A stretch of DNA of 64,000 nt from CAZRIZ01 sp050950465 (lineage in GTDB: Bacteria; Patescibacteriota; Saccharimonadia; Saccharimonadales; Saccharimonadaceae). The stretch covers positions 124,001 through 188,000 of the forward strand of contig JBMNHQ010000002.1 of assembly GCA_050950465.1 (NCBI GenBank), in the 5' to 3' direction. Positions 42,710 to 48,459 of the stretch are shown piece after piece (position 1 is the first letter of the stretch; each line of letters starts with the position of its first letter). The notes under the pieces were generated by a model, which had not been told where the DNA came from, made no database searches, and saw nothing but the letters and a program-made list of their open reading frames with translations. The translations under genes were made by a program, and so were the position numbers.

Positions 42710-42822
42710 TTTTTACCACTCTTTAATTCAAGATCATGTAAACGATCAAGTTGCTTATCTAAACAAAAACAAAGACCAAAAACTGGAAAAAGATACAAAA
42801 GAAAGAGAATACTATCAATCAC
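42697..42822 (-). CDS. 41-aa membrane protein (minor coat candidate)
   Basis: GTG start overlapping the preceding stop (GTGA). One helix (MIDSILFLLYLFPVFGLCF) followed by a charged tail ending KSGKKWKK. Translationally coupled on both sides. Confidence 0.55.
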   Translation of the reverse strand: MIDSILFLLYLFPVFGLCFCLDKQLDRLHDLELKSGKKWKK

Positions 42823-42989
42823 TTTTTAACCTCCTCACCCTCTATAACATCAGAATCATCTAATTTTTTAGACGAAAGATCATTTTTAACCTTTTTTACT
42901 TCGTTAATGGTATCTATAAGCTTAATTATCGAACGATAAACCAAAACAATAGCAATAATTAAAAGTAAAATAGTAAACAAATTATTCAT
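42819..42989 (-). CDS. 56-aa single-helix protein
   Basis: N-terminal helix (NNLFTILLLIIAIVLVY) and a charged cytoplasmic tail (EVKKVKNDLSSKK, acidic then basic). Lies 2 nt after the 68-aa gene and overlaps the next gene by 4 nt. Unknown role in the small-protein block. Confidence 0.55.
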   Translation of the reverse strand: MNNLFTILLLIIAIVLVYRSIIKLIDTINEVKKVKNDLSSKKLDDSDVIEGEEVKK

Positions 42990-42991
42990 TT

Positions 42992-43198
42992 TTAATTAAC
43001 TCCACATTTCTTTAAAATCTTTTTTTTCTTTTCTTCTTCTACCCAACGATCATGATCACGATCCATTTTTTTAAATAAAAGAATCATAGAAATCACAGAA
43101 ATAACAAAACCAATAACAAAATACCTAAATTCAACTACAGACCACATAATAGAAAGAACCTCTTTAAAACTACTAACACCATAACAACCTAAAGACAT
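42992..43198 (-). CDS. 68-aa single-helix protein
   Basis: Hydrophobic helix about 25-43 (YFVIGFVISVISMILLF) and a strongly charged tail (KKMDRDHDRWVEEEKKKKIL). GAGAGG precedes ATG. Member of the inovirus small-protein block between coat and pIII-like genes. Confidence 0.6.
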   Translation of the reverse strand: MSLGCYGVSSFKEVLSIMWSVVEFRYFVIGFVISVISMILLFKKMDRDHDRWVEEEKKKKILKKCGVN

Positions 43199-43208
43199 AG
43201 GAATCCTC

Positions 43209-43361
43209 TCATCTAATATTTTTTAAAGCACCAAAAGTAACCTGATAAAAGAAGCTTAAGATAAAAACAAGCCCACTTAATAGGCCTATAACCGGCAACA
43301 TATACTCCAACATATTTGCCACTGTCTCGATAATCAAATTGATCAATTCAGCATTTGCCAC
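43209..43361 (-). CDS. 50-aa membrane protein (pVII/pIX-like candidate)
   Basis: GTG start with GGGGG 7 nt upstream. Amphipathic N-terminus, hydrophobic helix (MLPVIGLLSGLVFILSFFYQ), short basic end (LKNIR). Comparable to the end-cap coat proteins of filamentous phages by size and topology. Confidence 0.55.
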   Translation of the reverse strand: MANAELINLIIETVANMLEYMLPVIGLLSGLVFILSFFYQVTFGALKNIR

Positions 43362-43398
43362 TTGATCCCCCTATCTTTTTTATTAATTGCTTTGAAAA

Positions 43399-43475
43399 GT
43401 GCGCAACTAGCTAATGATCCAAACCTAACCTAACCATCTTTTTTACCCCCGATCTGATTGTCACTAATTGCGCAC
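43399..43475 (-). terminator. Inverted repeat after the major coat candidate
   Basis: GTGCGCAACTAG (43399-43410) pairs with CTAATTGCGCAC (43464-43475), one mismatch, 53-nt loop; TTTTC follows on the minus strand. Ff phages have a terminator at this exact position, which keeps coat transcripts abundant; the same use is likely here. Confidence 0.6.
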
Positions 43476-43499
43476 CCTGTTTCTAGTTAAAAAACAAGA

Positions 43500-43682
43500 T
43501 TAAACTCGACCTTTAAGACCGCGATTAATCATACGTCGAGCGAAGTTAATACCCCAAACGACCGCAACGATACCCACAACAGCAGGCAAGTTATCACTTA
43601 CCACAGTAGTTAACTGCGTAGTGAAAGAAGTAACTTGTTCAGCGGTTAATAGAGCTGCGCCCAAAATTTGTAAACCGTACAT
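43500..43682 (-). CDS. Major coat protein candidate (pVIII-like)
   Basis: 60 aa from ATG 43680-43682, chosen because AAGGA lies 9 nt upstream (a GTG 6 nt earlier is too close). N-terminal hydrophobic stretch (YGLQILGAALLTA) that may act as signal sequence, polar middle, then helix NLPAVVGIVAVVWGINF and basic end RRMINRGLKGRV that could contact DNA: the pVIII plan. Separated from downstream genes by an inverted repeat. Confidence 0.7.
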   Translation of the reverse strand: MYGLQILGAALLTAEQVTSFTTQLTTVVSDNLPAVVGIVAVVWGINFARRMINRGLKGRV

Positions 43683-43731
43683 AGACACTTTTCCTTTTTT
43701 ACTCTTTTAAATACGAAAAAGAGGGATACGA

Positions 43732-43989
43732 CTATACCCCCTTATCGTCTCCCTCTAAAAAGTTTTCAACTTCAAGATCATCAGCGAGATTGATCAAAGA
43801 GCGCTCTTGCTGTTTAATCTTTAAACTAACTGTAAAAAGTTCCCCCTTAATTCTAAAAGAAATATGTAACTGACTATAATTGACAATTTTACCGTCATCA
43901 GCCTTAAAAGTACCATCTACCGCATAGGCCTGAGCGATTTTACTTTTTATATCAGTACGCTTATTTTTATTATTACCTTGATCTTCCAT
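43732..43989 (-). CDS. Putative ssDNA-binding protein (pV-like)
   Basis: 85 aa from ATG 43987-43989; an upstream in-frame ATG lies inside the terminator hairpin and is rejected. Charged N-terminus, then alternating beta-type sequence (IVNYSQLHISFRIKGELFTV) and an acidic tail (DDLEVENFLEGDD). Size (M13 pV is 87 aa) and position before the coat gene suggest pV, but no motif proves it. Confidence 0.5.
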   Translation of the reverse strand: MEDQGNNKNKRTDIKSKIAQAYAVDGTFKADDGKIVNYSQLHISFRIKGELFTVSLKIKQQERSLINLADDLEVENFLEGDDKGV

Positions 43990-44019
43990 AACTCTTTTTA
44001 CCTTTCTTTTATGGATATT

Positions 44020-44048
44020 AAAAAATCTTCGTAACATTTTACGAAGAT
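44020..44048 (-). terminator. Terminator at the prophage left transcription border
   Basis: Perfect 10-bp stem ATCTTCGTAA/TTACGAAGAT, 4-nt loop, then TTTTTT on the minus strand. It lies between attR and the first phage structural gene, so it would stop transcription from the orphaned host tRNA promoter and, in the circular phage, from integrase. Confidence 0.85.
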
Positions 44049-44078
44049 ATCCACTAAGGTAAGTTATAGATCAGGTCG

Positions 44079-44125
44079 CCTCTTCCATGCCATGGAAGCG
44101 CTCTACCAAATGAGCTAATGCCCCA
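44079..44125. repeat. attR: 47-bp direct repeat (tRNA-Ala 5' half)
   Basis: Copy of 37227-37273. Host upstream DNA continues from 44126 with a TATAAT at 44180-44185 (minus), the likely original tRNA-Ala promoter. Confidence 0.95.
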
Positions 44126-44390
44126 AACCATAAACTACTGTACTTCTGACGATTAGCCTATTAATAGAGCACTGGCGTTATTATAACTTTGCTCAGGACT
44201 ATTCAAACAAGCTAATACCTCTAACCAAAGTGTTGTAATTATACTAAAGCTTGGTAAAAAAGTAAAGTGTAGCACATGATATTGAGGTCTCTGAATTAAT
44301 ATATTTATATTCTATTTAACTGGTGAACATCTTACTTAGATAACTTAGTGGATTTTTAAGAATAGATTTATTATTAGGTATTAAAAGTTA
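44126..44390. other. Gene-free AT-rich region
   Basis: Contains the putative original tRNA-Ala promoter (minus, -10 at 44180-44185, weak -35 TTTGAA 16 nt upstream). No ORF with a ribosome binding site and no further repeat seen. Confidence 0.6.
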
Positions 44391-44425
44391 AGAAAAAGAA
44401 AAAGGCTCGATGGTGCTGTCGAGCC
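44391..44425 (-). terminator. Terminator of the tRNA-like array
   Basis: GGCTCGA/TCGAGCC stem (44404-44425) followed on the minus strand by TTTTTCTTTTT. It closes a transcription unit that begins at the promoter near 45.03 kb. Confidence 0.85.
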
Positions 44426-44441
44426 CGTGGTGATTGAGAGT

Positions 44442-44519
44442 ACACCTCAGTGAGAGTAAAAGAACTACCATATGGCAAAGCAAAAAAAGTTATGGTGTGC
44501 TATCTCTCACATGAGGTGC
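44442..44519 (-). other. Long imperfect hairpin at the 3' end of the array
   Basis: GCACCTCA/TGAGGTGT plus TGAGAG/CTCTCA plus ACCATA/TATGGT stack into a rod of about 78 nt between the last tRNA-like gene and the terminator. It has an 8-bp closing stem but no T-loop, so I do not call it a tRNA. Confidence 0.55.
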
Positions 44520-44522
44520 TAG

Positions 44523-44580
44523 TGGGTCGGCCGAGAATCGAACTCGCAGTAGTAAATCTTACCATTAAGACTACCGACCC
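44523..44580 (-). pseudogene. tRNA-like gene 1: cloverleaf without anticodon arm
   Basis: 58 nt. Acceptor GGGTCGG/CCGACCC, TA, D-arm GTCT-TAATGGTA-AGAT with GG in the loop, 8-nt linker TTACTACT, T-arm CGAG-TTCGATT-CTCG, discriminator A. The 17-nt anticodon arm and variable loop are missing. No CCA encoded. Its 5' end abuts the CCA of tRNA-like gene 2 with no spacer. It cannot decode a codon; a deletion derivative or a non-translational tRNA-like RNA. Confidence 0.7.
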
Positions 44581-44654
44581 TGGTAAAACCGTGAGGAATC
44601 GAACCTCAGTCTCTTCCTAAGCAAGGAAGCGCGATACCACTACGCCACGGTTTT
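44581..44654 (-). tRNA. tRNA-like gene 2: class I tRNA with GCT (Ser) anticodon
   Basis: 74 nt, CCA encoded. Acceptor AAAACCG/CGGTTTT, D-arm GCG...CGC, anticodon stem CTTCC/GGAAG with loop TTGCTTA (GCT), 4-nt variable loop, T-arm TGAGG-TTCGATT-CCTCA. Serine tRNAs should have a long variable arm, which SerRS needs; this one has none. Position 37 is T instead of the purine expected beside a codon beginning with A. An A1-T72 pair is also unusual. Cloverleaf intact; amino-acid identity uncertain. Confidence 0.7.
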
Positions 44655-44658
44655 TTGT

Positions 44659-44730
44659 TGACTGCGTGGAGAATTGCACTCCACGATCTCACCCAATGGT
44701 AGTGGGTGCGTCTTGTCTTAGACCACAGTC
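44659..44730 (-). pseudogene. tRNA-like gene 3: altered elbow and anticodon arm
   Basis: 72 nt. Acceptor GACTGTG/CGCAGTC, D-arm GTCT-AAGACA-AGAC without the GG pair, anticodon arm either 6 bp with loop CTACCAT or 5 bp with a 9-nt loop, T-arm TGGAG-TGCAATT-CTCCA where the conserved second T of the loop is G. D- and T-loop residues that normally lock together are both lost. No CCA encoded. Fold still closes as a cloverleaf. Confidence 0.55.
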
Positions 44731-44736
44731 GAAATT

Positions 44737-44816
44737 CTGGTGACAAAGAATTCGAATTGCAACCCTGTCTTAGAACGCGGTTTTGCGTAAGACAAACTCT
44801 AATCCTAGATCACCAG
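44737..44816 (-). pseudogene. tRNA-like gene 4: 7-bp anticodon stem, 15-nt loop
   Basis: 80 nt. Closing stem CTGGTGA/TCACCAG, small D-like hairpin TCTA-GGAT-TAGA, central stem TGTCTTA/TAAGACA with a 15-nt loop that contains ACGC/GCGT, and a TTCGAAT motif whose flanking T-stem no longer pairs. The most degenerate member; the tRNA assignment rests on position, closing stem and T-loop motif. Confidence 0.45.
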
Positions 44817-44818
44817 CG

Positions 44819-44906
44819 TGGTGGCCCGGTGGGGACTTGAACCCCAACTTTCTCCTAGGCAGTGTGCACCCTGCCTAGAAGCGCTTTACCGTTAAGCTAC
44901 CGGGCA
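44819..44906 (-). tRNA. tRNA-like gene 5: 11-bp anticodon stem
   Basis: 88 nt, CCA encoded. Standard body: acceptor TGCCCGG/CCGGGCC (T1-C72 mismatch), TA, D-arm GCTT-AACGGTA-AAGC, T-arm TGGGG-TTCAAGT-CCCCA, A73. The anticodon arm is 30 nt: CTTCTAGGCAG pairs with CTGCCTAGGAG over 11 bp around the loop GGTGCACA. Body well conserved while the decoding end is lengthened by 13 nt; reads as a structured insertion in the anticodon loop. Would not fit a normal ribosomal A site. Confidence 0.65.
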
Positions 44907-44927
44907 GTGTGAGTAAATAAGTTTCGT

Positions 44928-45004
44928 TGGAGCCATTGGAAGGACTCGAACCTTCGACCTCTCTCATTTATGGGAAAGTGCTCTACCGACTGAGCTACAA
45001 TGGC
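44928..45004 (-). tRNA. tRNA-like gene 6: Met/Ile-like with 8-nt anticodon loop
   Basis: 77 nt, CCA encoded. Acceptor GCCATTG/CAATGGC, D-arm GCTC-AGTCGGTA-GAGC, T-arm GAAGG-TTCGAGT-CCTTC, discriminator T. Anticodon stem CTTTC/GAGAG leaves an 8-nt loop CCATAAAT, and the universally conserved T33 is C. CAT is contained in the loop, so it resembles an elongator Met/Ile2 tRNA with a one-base insertion; such loops occur in +1 frameshift suppressors. First gene of the array. Confidence 0.65.
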
Positions 45005-45026
45005 GCAGATAGGTATTGGGTCTCCT

Positions 45027-45054
45027 ATTATAACAAAACAAAATTACACAACAA
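45027..45054 (-). promoter_or_regulatory. Promoter of the tRNA-like array
   Basis: Minus strand TTGTTG (45049-45054), 16-nt spacer, TATAAT (45027-45032); start predicted about 15 nt before tRNA-like gene 6. Divergent from the 45102 gene. Confidence 0.75.
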
Positions 45055-45101
45055 GCATAAGCGTTGAATCTTTTTTCCCTCTCTGTTAGAGTTAAGAGCA
45101 A

Positions 45102-45698
45102 ATGTTAATCTTGCCCAACTTTGTCTTATTGATATCGGCAGCAATTCGTTTATTAGGTGGTGTTGCCTATATTCGAGCTACAATTAGAGGTAAAGCTAAG
45201 CCCAACTCTCTAACTTGGTTGCTTTGGGGAATTACACCGACAATCACCCTATTTGCTGTCCTGTCAGTACGAGATACAAGTAATTTAATCGTAACAGCCG
45301 CTCTAGCACTGAGTCCGTTGGCAGTTTCGTTTGTGGCAATCCGCAAGGATCGTCGCTCACTTAGATTTGATAAGTTTAATTCGGTATGTGCTATTTTGGC
45401 TATTATTGGCATTATCTTGTGGTATTTTACCAAAAATCCGAACTTAGCAATTCTTCTAGCAATTGCTGCTGATTTTGTTAGTAGCTTGCCAACAATTGTG
45501 AAAGCTAAACATCAACCGGCTAGTGAGTATCCACCAACCTATATTATGTCAGCTACGGCTATGCTTTTGGCGCTTCTAACAATTCCAAAATGGACATTTA
45601 CCAACTCTGCTTTTATGGTTTATGTTTTTGTACTTAATATAATTATCGCCAATCTTTCAACTTTTGGTCGTTTGAGAAAGTTAAAAGCTAAGAATTGA
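45102..45698 (+). CDS. PQ-loop/SWEET-like multipass membrane protein
   Basis: 198 aa with about six to seven hydrophobic helices arranged as two halves, each with a PQ-loop-like start (RGKAKPNSLTWLLWGI at about 29-44; VSSLPTIVKAKHQPASEYPPTY at about 126-147). Such proteins move sugars or amino acids or act as seven-helix-bundle subunits; substrate unknown. TTGAAT-N17-TAGAGT lies 9 nt before ATG, with no Shine-Dalgarno. Confidence 0.6.
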   Translation: MLILPNFVLLISAAIRLLGGVAYIRATIRGKAKPNSLTWLLWGITPTITLFAVLSVRDTSNLIVTAALALSPLAVSFVAIRKDRRSLRFDKFNSVCAILAIIGIILWYFTKNPNLAILLAIAADFVSSLPTIVKAKHQPASEYPPTYIMSATAMLLALLTIPKWTFTNSAFMVYVFVLNIIIANLSTFGRLRKLKAKN

Positions 45699-45759
45699 TT
45701 CTGCTTGTGCTTAGAAAGTGGCGCTGTTATAATTTAATCTGTAATAAACCAATACAAAC

Positions 45760-46689
45760 ATGTCAGCCATTATAGTTTTATTGTTATCACTCTTTGCCAC
45801 TGTTCAGGGTGCTGCTTTATCGACAAAATATGCTGAAAAGTTTGCTGAAGGTTTTAGAGTATCGCGTTTTACTGTTGGCTTTATTATAGTTTCTTTTGTA
45901 TCAATTTTGCCAGAAACCATGATTGCGATAAGTGCTGCTTTTCAGGATCAGCCCGAGTTTGGTATTGGCACAATCATGGGTTCAAGTGTGGCGGACTTAA
46001 CTTTAGTCTTTGCTATTATAACTTTTGCGGCCGGCAAATCTGGTTTACGAGTGGAAAAGCAATTGGCTAACAAGCTTCTTGCCTACCCCTTATTCTTATC
46101 AATACCAATGTTCTTAGGATTGGATGGTAATTATTCGCGCGCAGAGGGCATCACGATGATAATCGTTGGTGTAATATTTTATATTTTTATCTTCAGTAAA
46201 TCGGTTAATATCAGTGGTGGACCGCGTGATGTCGACAGTAAATATCGTTGGCGCAATGTCAGTTTCTTAATTCTAAGCCTGCTGTTGTTATTATTTGGTG
46301 CATATTTCACAGTCGAATCTGCGACTGAATTAGCTCATAGGCTTGGCGTAGCACCAGTTTTGATTGGTATTCTGATTGTTGGTCTCGGTGCGGTTATACC
46401 CGAATTGGCTTTTTCTTACAAAGCGGTCAAAGATCGTCAGCCATCGCTAGCGGTTGGTGATATCATGGGTTCGGTTTTGGCTGCCACAACAGTTGTAATT
46501 GGTCTGCTGGCATTAATTCACCCCTTTGATTTCCCCGCTCGGATTACCTATGTTGCTGGGATTCTTATGGTGGTGTCATCAATCATTCTAGTGTTCTTTA
46601 TTAAAAGTCACTATCGAATTAAACGTCCTGAGGCGGTAATTCTACTACTAATTTGGTTAACTTACGTTTTGGTCGAAATTTTAGTTTAA
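45760..46689 (+). CDS. Na+/Ca2+ exchanger family protein (CaCA, YrbG-like)
   Basis: 309 aa, ten membrane helices in two inverted repeats. Alpha-1 motif SILPETMIAISAAFQ ... GTIMGSSVADLTLV, alpha-2 motif AVIPELAFSYKAVKD ... GDIMGSVLAATTVV, holding the ion-binding Glu residues. Exports Ca2+ (or other cations) using Na+ or H+. TTGTGC-N17-TATAAT promoter, about 20-nt leader without a ribosome binding site. Confidence 0.88.
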   Translation: MSAIIVLLLSLFATVQGAALSTKYAEKFAEGFRVSRFTVGFIIVSFVSILPETMIAISAAFQDQPEFGIGTIMGSSVADLTLVFAIITFAAGKSGLRVEKQLANKLLAYPLFLSIPMFLGLDGNYSRAEGITMIIVGVIFYIFIFSKSVNISGGPRDVDSKYRWRNVSFLILSLLLLLFGAYFTVESATELAHRLGVAPVLIGILIVGLGAVIPELAFSYKAVKDRQPSLAVGDIMGSVLAATTVVIGLLALIHPFDFPARITYVAGILMVVSSIILVFFIKSHYRIKRPEAVILLLIWLTYVLVEILV

Positions 46690-46822
46690 TATTTGGTGGT
46701 GCGCTTACCATGTTTAACTTATTGTGGCGGCCTGTTCTTTCTGCTAGAGTTGAGATACGTTCCGTTATTCATCAGTCGATGGATTGATATTAGGGGTTTT
46801 AATAAAGTAGATAAGGAGTTTT

Positions 46823-47635
46823 ATGCGTGTAGTGATAAAAAATAATTATGACAATGTCTGTAGCTTTGTGGCGGATTACATAGTGACTAGAATTAAGGAA
46901 TTTAAACCAACCGCAAGCAAACCCTTTGTGCTAGGGCTGCCGACTGGCTCGACACCTATTGGTATTTATCAAAATTTAATAAAAAAATATCAAGCTGATG
47001 AGCTTTCATTCAAAGATGTGGTGACATTTAATATGGACGAATACGTAGGGCTTACTCCCGATCACCCCCAGAGCTATCATTATTTTATGCAGCAGCATCT
47101 TTTTAATCAGGTTGATATAAAAAAAGAAAATATTAATATACTTAACGGTTTAGCAAAAGATTTGGACGCCGAGTGTATCTCTTATGAAGAGAAGATTAAA
47201 AGTTATGGTGGAATAAATTTGTTCTTGGGTGGGATTGGTGTAGATGGTCACATCGCTTTCAACGAGCCAGCAACTTCACCTTTGTCTAGGACGGCACATC
47301 GCCAGTTAGCTCTAAGTACAATCGAAGCTAATGCTCGCTTCTTTGATAATGATTTAAGTAAGGTTCCGACTAGTGCTTTAACAGTGGGGGTGGCGACAAT
47401 TATGGATGCTGATGAGGTGGTGATTGTTGCGACTGGTGTAAATAAATCTCGGGCAGTTCATCATGTAGTGGAAAGAGGTGTTAATCATCTTTGGGTGGCG
47501 AGCACCTTGCAGTTGCATAGTTATGGTATGTTAGTTTGTGATGATGCGGCGACCAATGATTTGAAAGTCGGTACAGTTAAATATTTTAAGCGTCAAGAGG
47601 ACTTGAGAAAAAACCAAGAGCTAAAACGTTATTAA
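46823..47635 (+). CDS. nagB: Glucosamine-6-phosphate deaminase
   Basis: 270 aa. Converts GlcN6P to fructose-6-phosphate and ammonia, feeding amino sugars into glycolysis. Motifs LGLPTGSTPIGIYQNLI, FNMDEYVGL (catalytic Asp), GGIGVDGHIAFNEP (catalytic His). Family-typical length. AAGGAG 8 nt before ATG, so this gene uses Shine-Dalgarno initiation. In a host-associated CPR cell it may scavenge host or neighbour cell-wall sugars. Confidence 0.96.
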   Translation: MRVVIKNNYDNVCSFVADYIVTRIKEFKPTASKPFVLGLPTGSTPIGIYQNLIKKYQADELSFKDVVTFNMDEYVGLTPDHPQSYHYFMQQHLFNQVDIKKENINILNGLAKDLDAECISYEEKIKSYGGINLFLGGIGVDGHIAFNEPATSPLSRTAHRQLALSTIEANARFFDNDLSKVPTSALTVGVATIMDADEVVIVATGVNKSRAVHHVVERGVNHLWVASTLQLHSYGMLVCDDAATNDLKVGTVKYFKRQEDLRKNQELKRY

Positions 47636-47661
47636 TAAAAATTTTAAGATAAAAAACACAC

Positions 47662-48192
47662 CTAGGATTTGTGGAGTTTAGTCGTTTGGTAATGCGAAGG
47701 CTTATTTTTGTGTCGCACCCAATAAGAAAACCTGTTCTCATCACGTAACATGCCTTTTCGAAGTGATTCTTTAATTCGATAAACATTAAACACTTTACTA
47801 AGCTCGTTTAGTTGAGCTAAAATTGGCAAGCCAAACCAACTAACTTTTTTAAAACCCACCTCATTAACTAGGTGAATTAGTTCAGGGCTTTTGGTGACAG
47901 TATAAATTTTCTCAGCATTACTAGCCTCTGTCATAAATTGCTGAAACAATTTTCGACCAATTCCCTGCCCGCGCCAATCACTAACTACGATTAAAATTTT
48001 CAGGTCGATAAGTTTTTTATATTTTTTATAGTATAGTATGCCGATAATCGATTTGTCTTTTGTAGCAACAAGCATCTTGCCGAGCCTCAACAGTTCAGCT
48101 GGCAAATAACCAGTGATATTTTTTGTCCCTCTAATTTCTTGGGATATAACGTTTGCTTCTTGAGTGGTTAAGTTTCGAAAAATAATTTTCAT
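47662..48192 (-). CDS. GNAT-family acetyltransferase
   Basis: 176 aa from ATG 48190-48192; upstream in-frame codons run through tRNA-Ala and are rejected. Acetyl-CoA loop in VVSDWRGQGIGRKLFQQF, followed by the NAEKIYTVTKSPELIHLVNEVGFKKV helix-strand typical of GNATs. Substrate unknown. The start lies 18 nt past the 3' end of tRNA-Ala(CGC), so the mRNA is probably made as a tRNA-mRNA precursor and released by tRNA processing. Confidence 0.8.
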   Translation of the reverse strand: MKIIFRNLTTQEANVISQEIRGTKNITGYLPAELLRLGKMLVATKDKSIIGILYYKKYKKLIDLKILIVVSDWRGQGIGRKLFQQFMTEASNAEKIYTVTKSPELIHLVNEVGFKKVSWFGLPILAQLNELSKVFNVYRIKESLRKGMLRDENRFSYWVRHKNKPSHYQTTKLHKS

Positions 48193-48209
48193 AAATTGCA
48201 GATAATTTC

Positions 48210-48285
48210 TGGTGGAGTGTGCGAGAGTCGAACTCGCGGCCTCAGCAATGCGAATGCTGCGCTCTACCAACTGAGCTAACACCCC
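48210..48285 (-). tRNA. tRNA-Ala (CGC)
   Basis: 76 nt, CCA encoded. Acceptor GGGGTGT/ACACTCC, anticodon stem CAGCA/TGCTG with loop TTCGCAT (CGC), T-arm GCGAG-TTCGACT-CTCGC. Canonical. Followed directly by the GNAT gene. Confidence 0.96.
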
Positions 48286-48381
48286 ATATATAACTGGTTT
48301 TTAAAATGTCACTTTGTGCTTTATATAATCTAGTATCTCAGGTAGAGCGCTCGGCGCTATCTCTATCTGGCTCAAGGCTGT

Positions 48382-48400
48382 CAACTGAGCTAACACCCCA
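48382..48400 (-). repeat. Duplicate of the tRNA-Ala(CGC) 5' end
   Basis: 19 bp identical to 48268-48286 (tRNA 5' end and first D-arm bases). The rest of the tRNA is not recognisable here. A decayed tRNA copy or the scar of a past integration. Confidence 0.6.
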
Positions 48401-48459
48401 CAGTGTTTCATTCTAGCACAAATAGTGTTTGGACTAATAGGATGTAGTATAATTACATA

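Larger units (their letters stand above)
37227..44125. mobile_element. Inovirus-like (filamentous phage) prophage
   Basis: 6.9 kb between perfect 47-bp att repeats in tRNA-Ala(GGC). Gene order on the minus strand matches filamentous phages: ssDNA-binding candidate, small hydrophobic coat candidate, a run of tiny membrane ORFs, a long pIII-like protein with signal peptide and C-terminal membrane anchors, pVI-like protein, Zot/pI ATPase, HUH replication initiator, and a tyrosine integrase. A hairpin-rich intergenic region (38.2-38.8 kb) would hold the origin and packaging signal. No secretin gene. Genes look intact, so the prophage may be functional. Confidence 0.88.

Noticed and set aside
44180..44185. 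Idea that the orphaned host tRNA promoter drives the prophage structural genes
   Set aside because: A perfect terminator (44020-44048) lies between attR and the first phage gene, so read-through should be blocked.
48301..48405. Second complete tRNA-Ala gene
   Set aside because: Only the 5' 19 bp match; no anticodon or T-arm can be formed.
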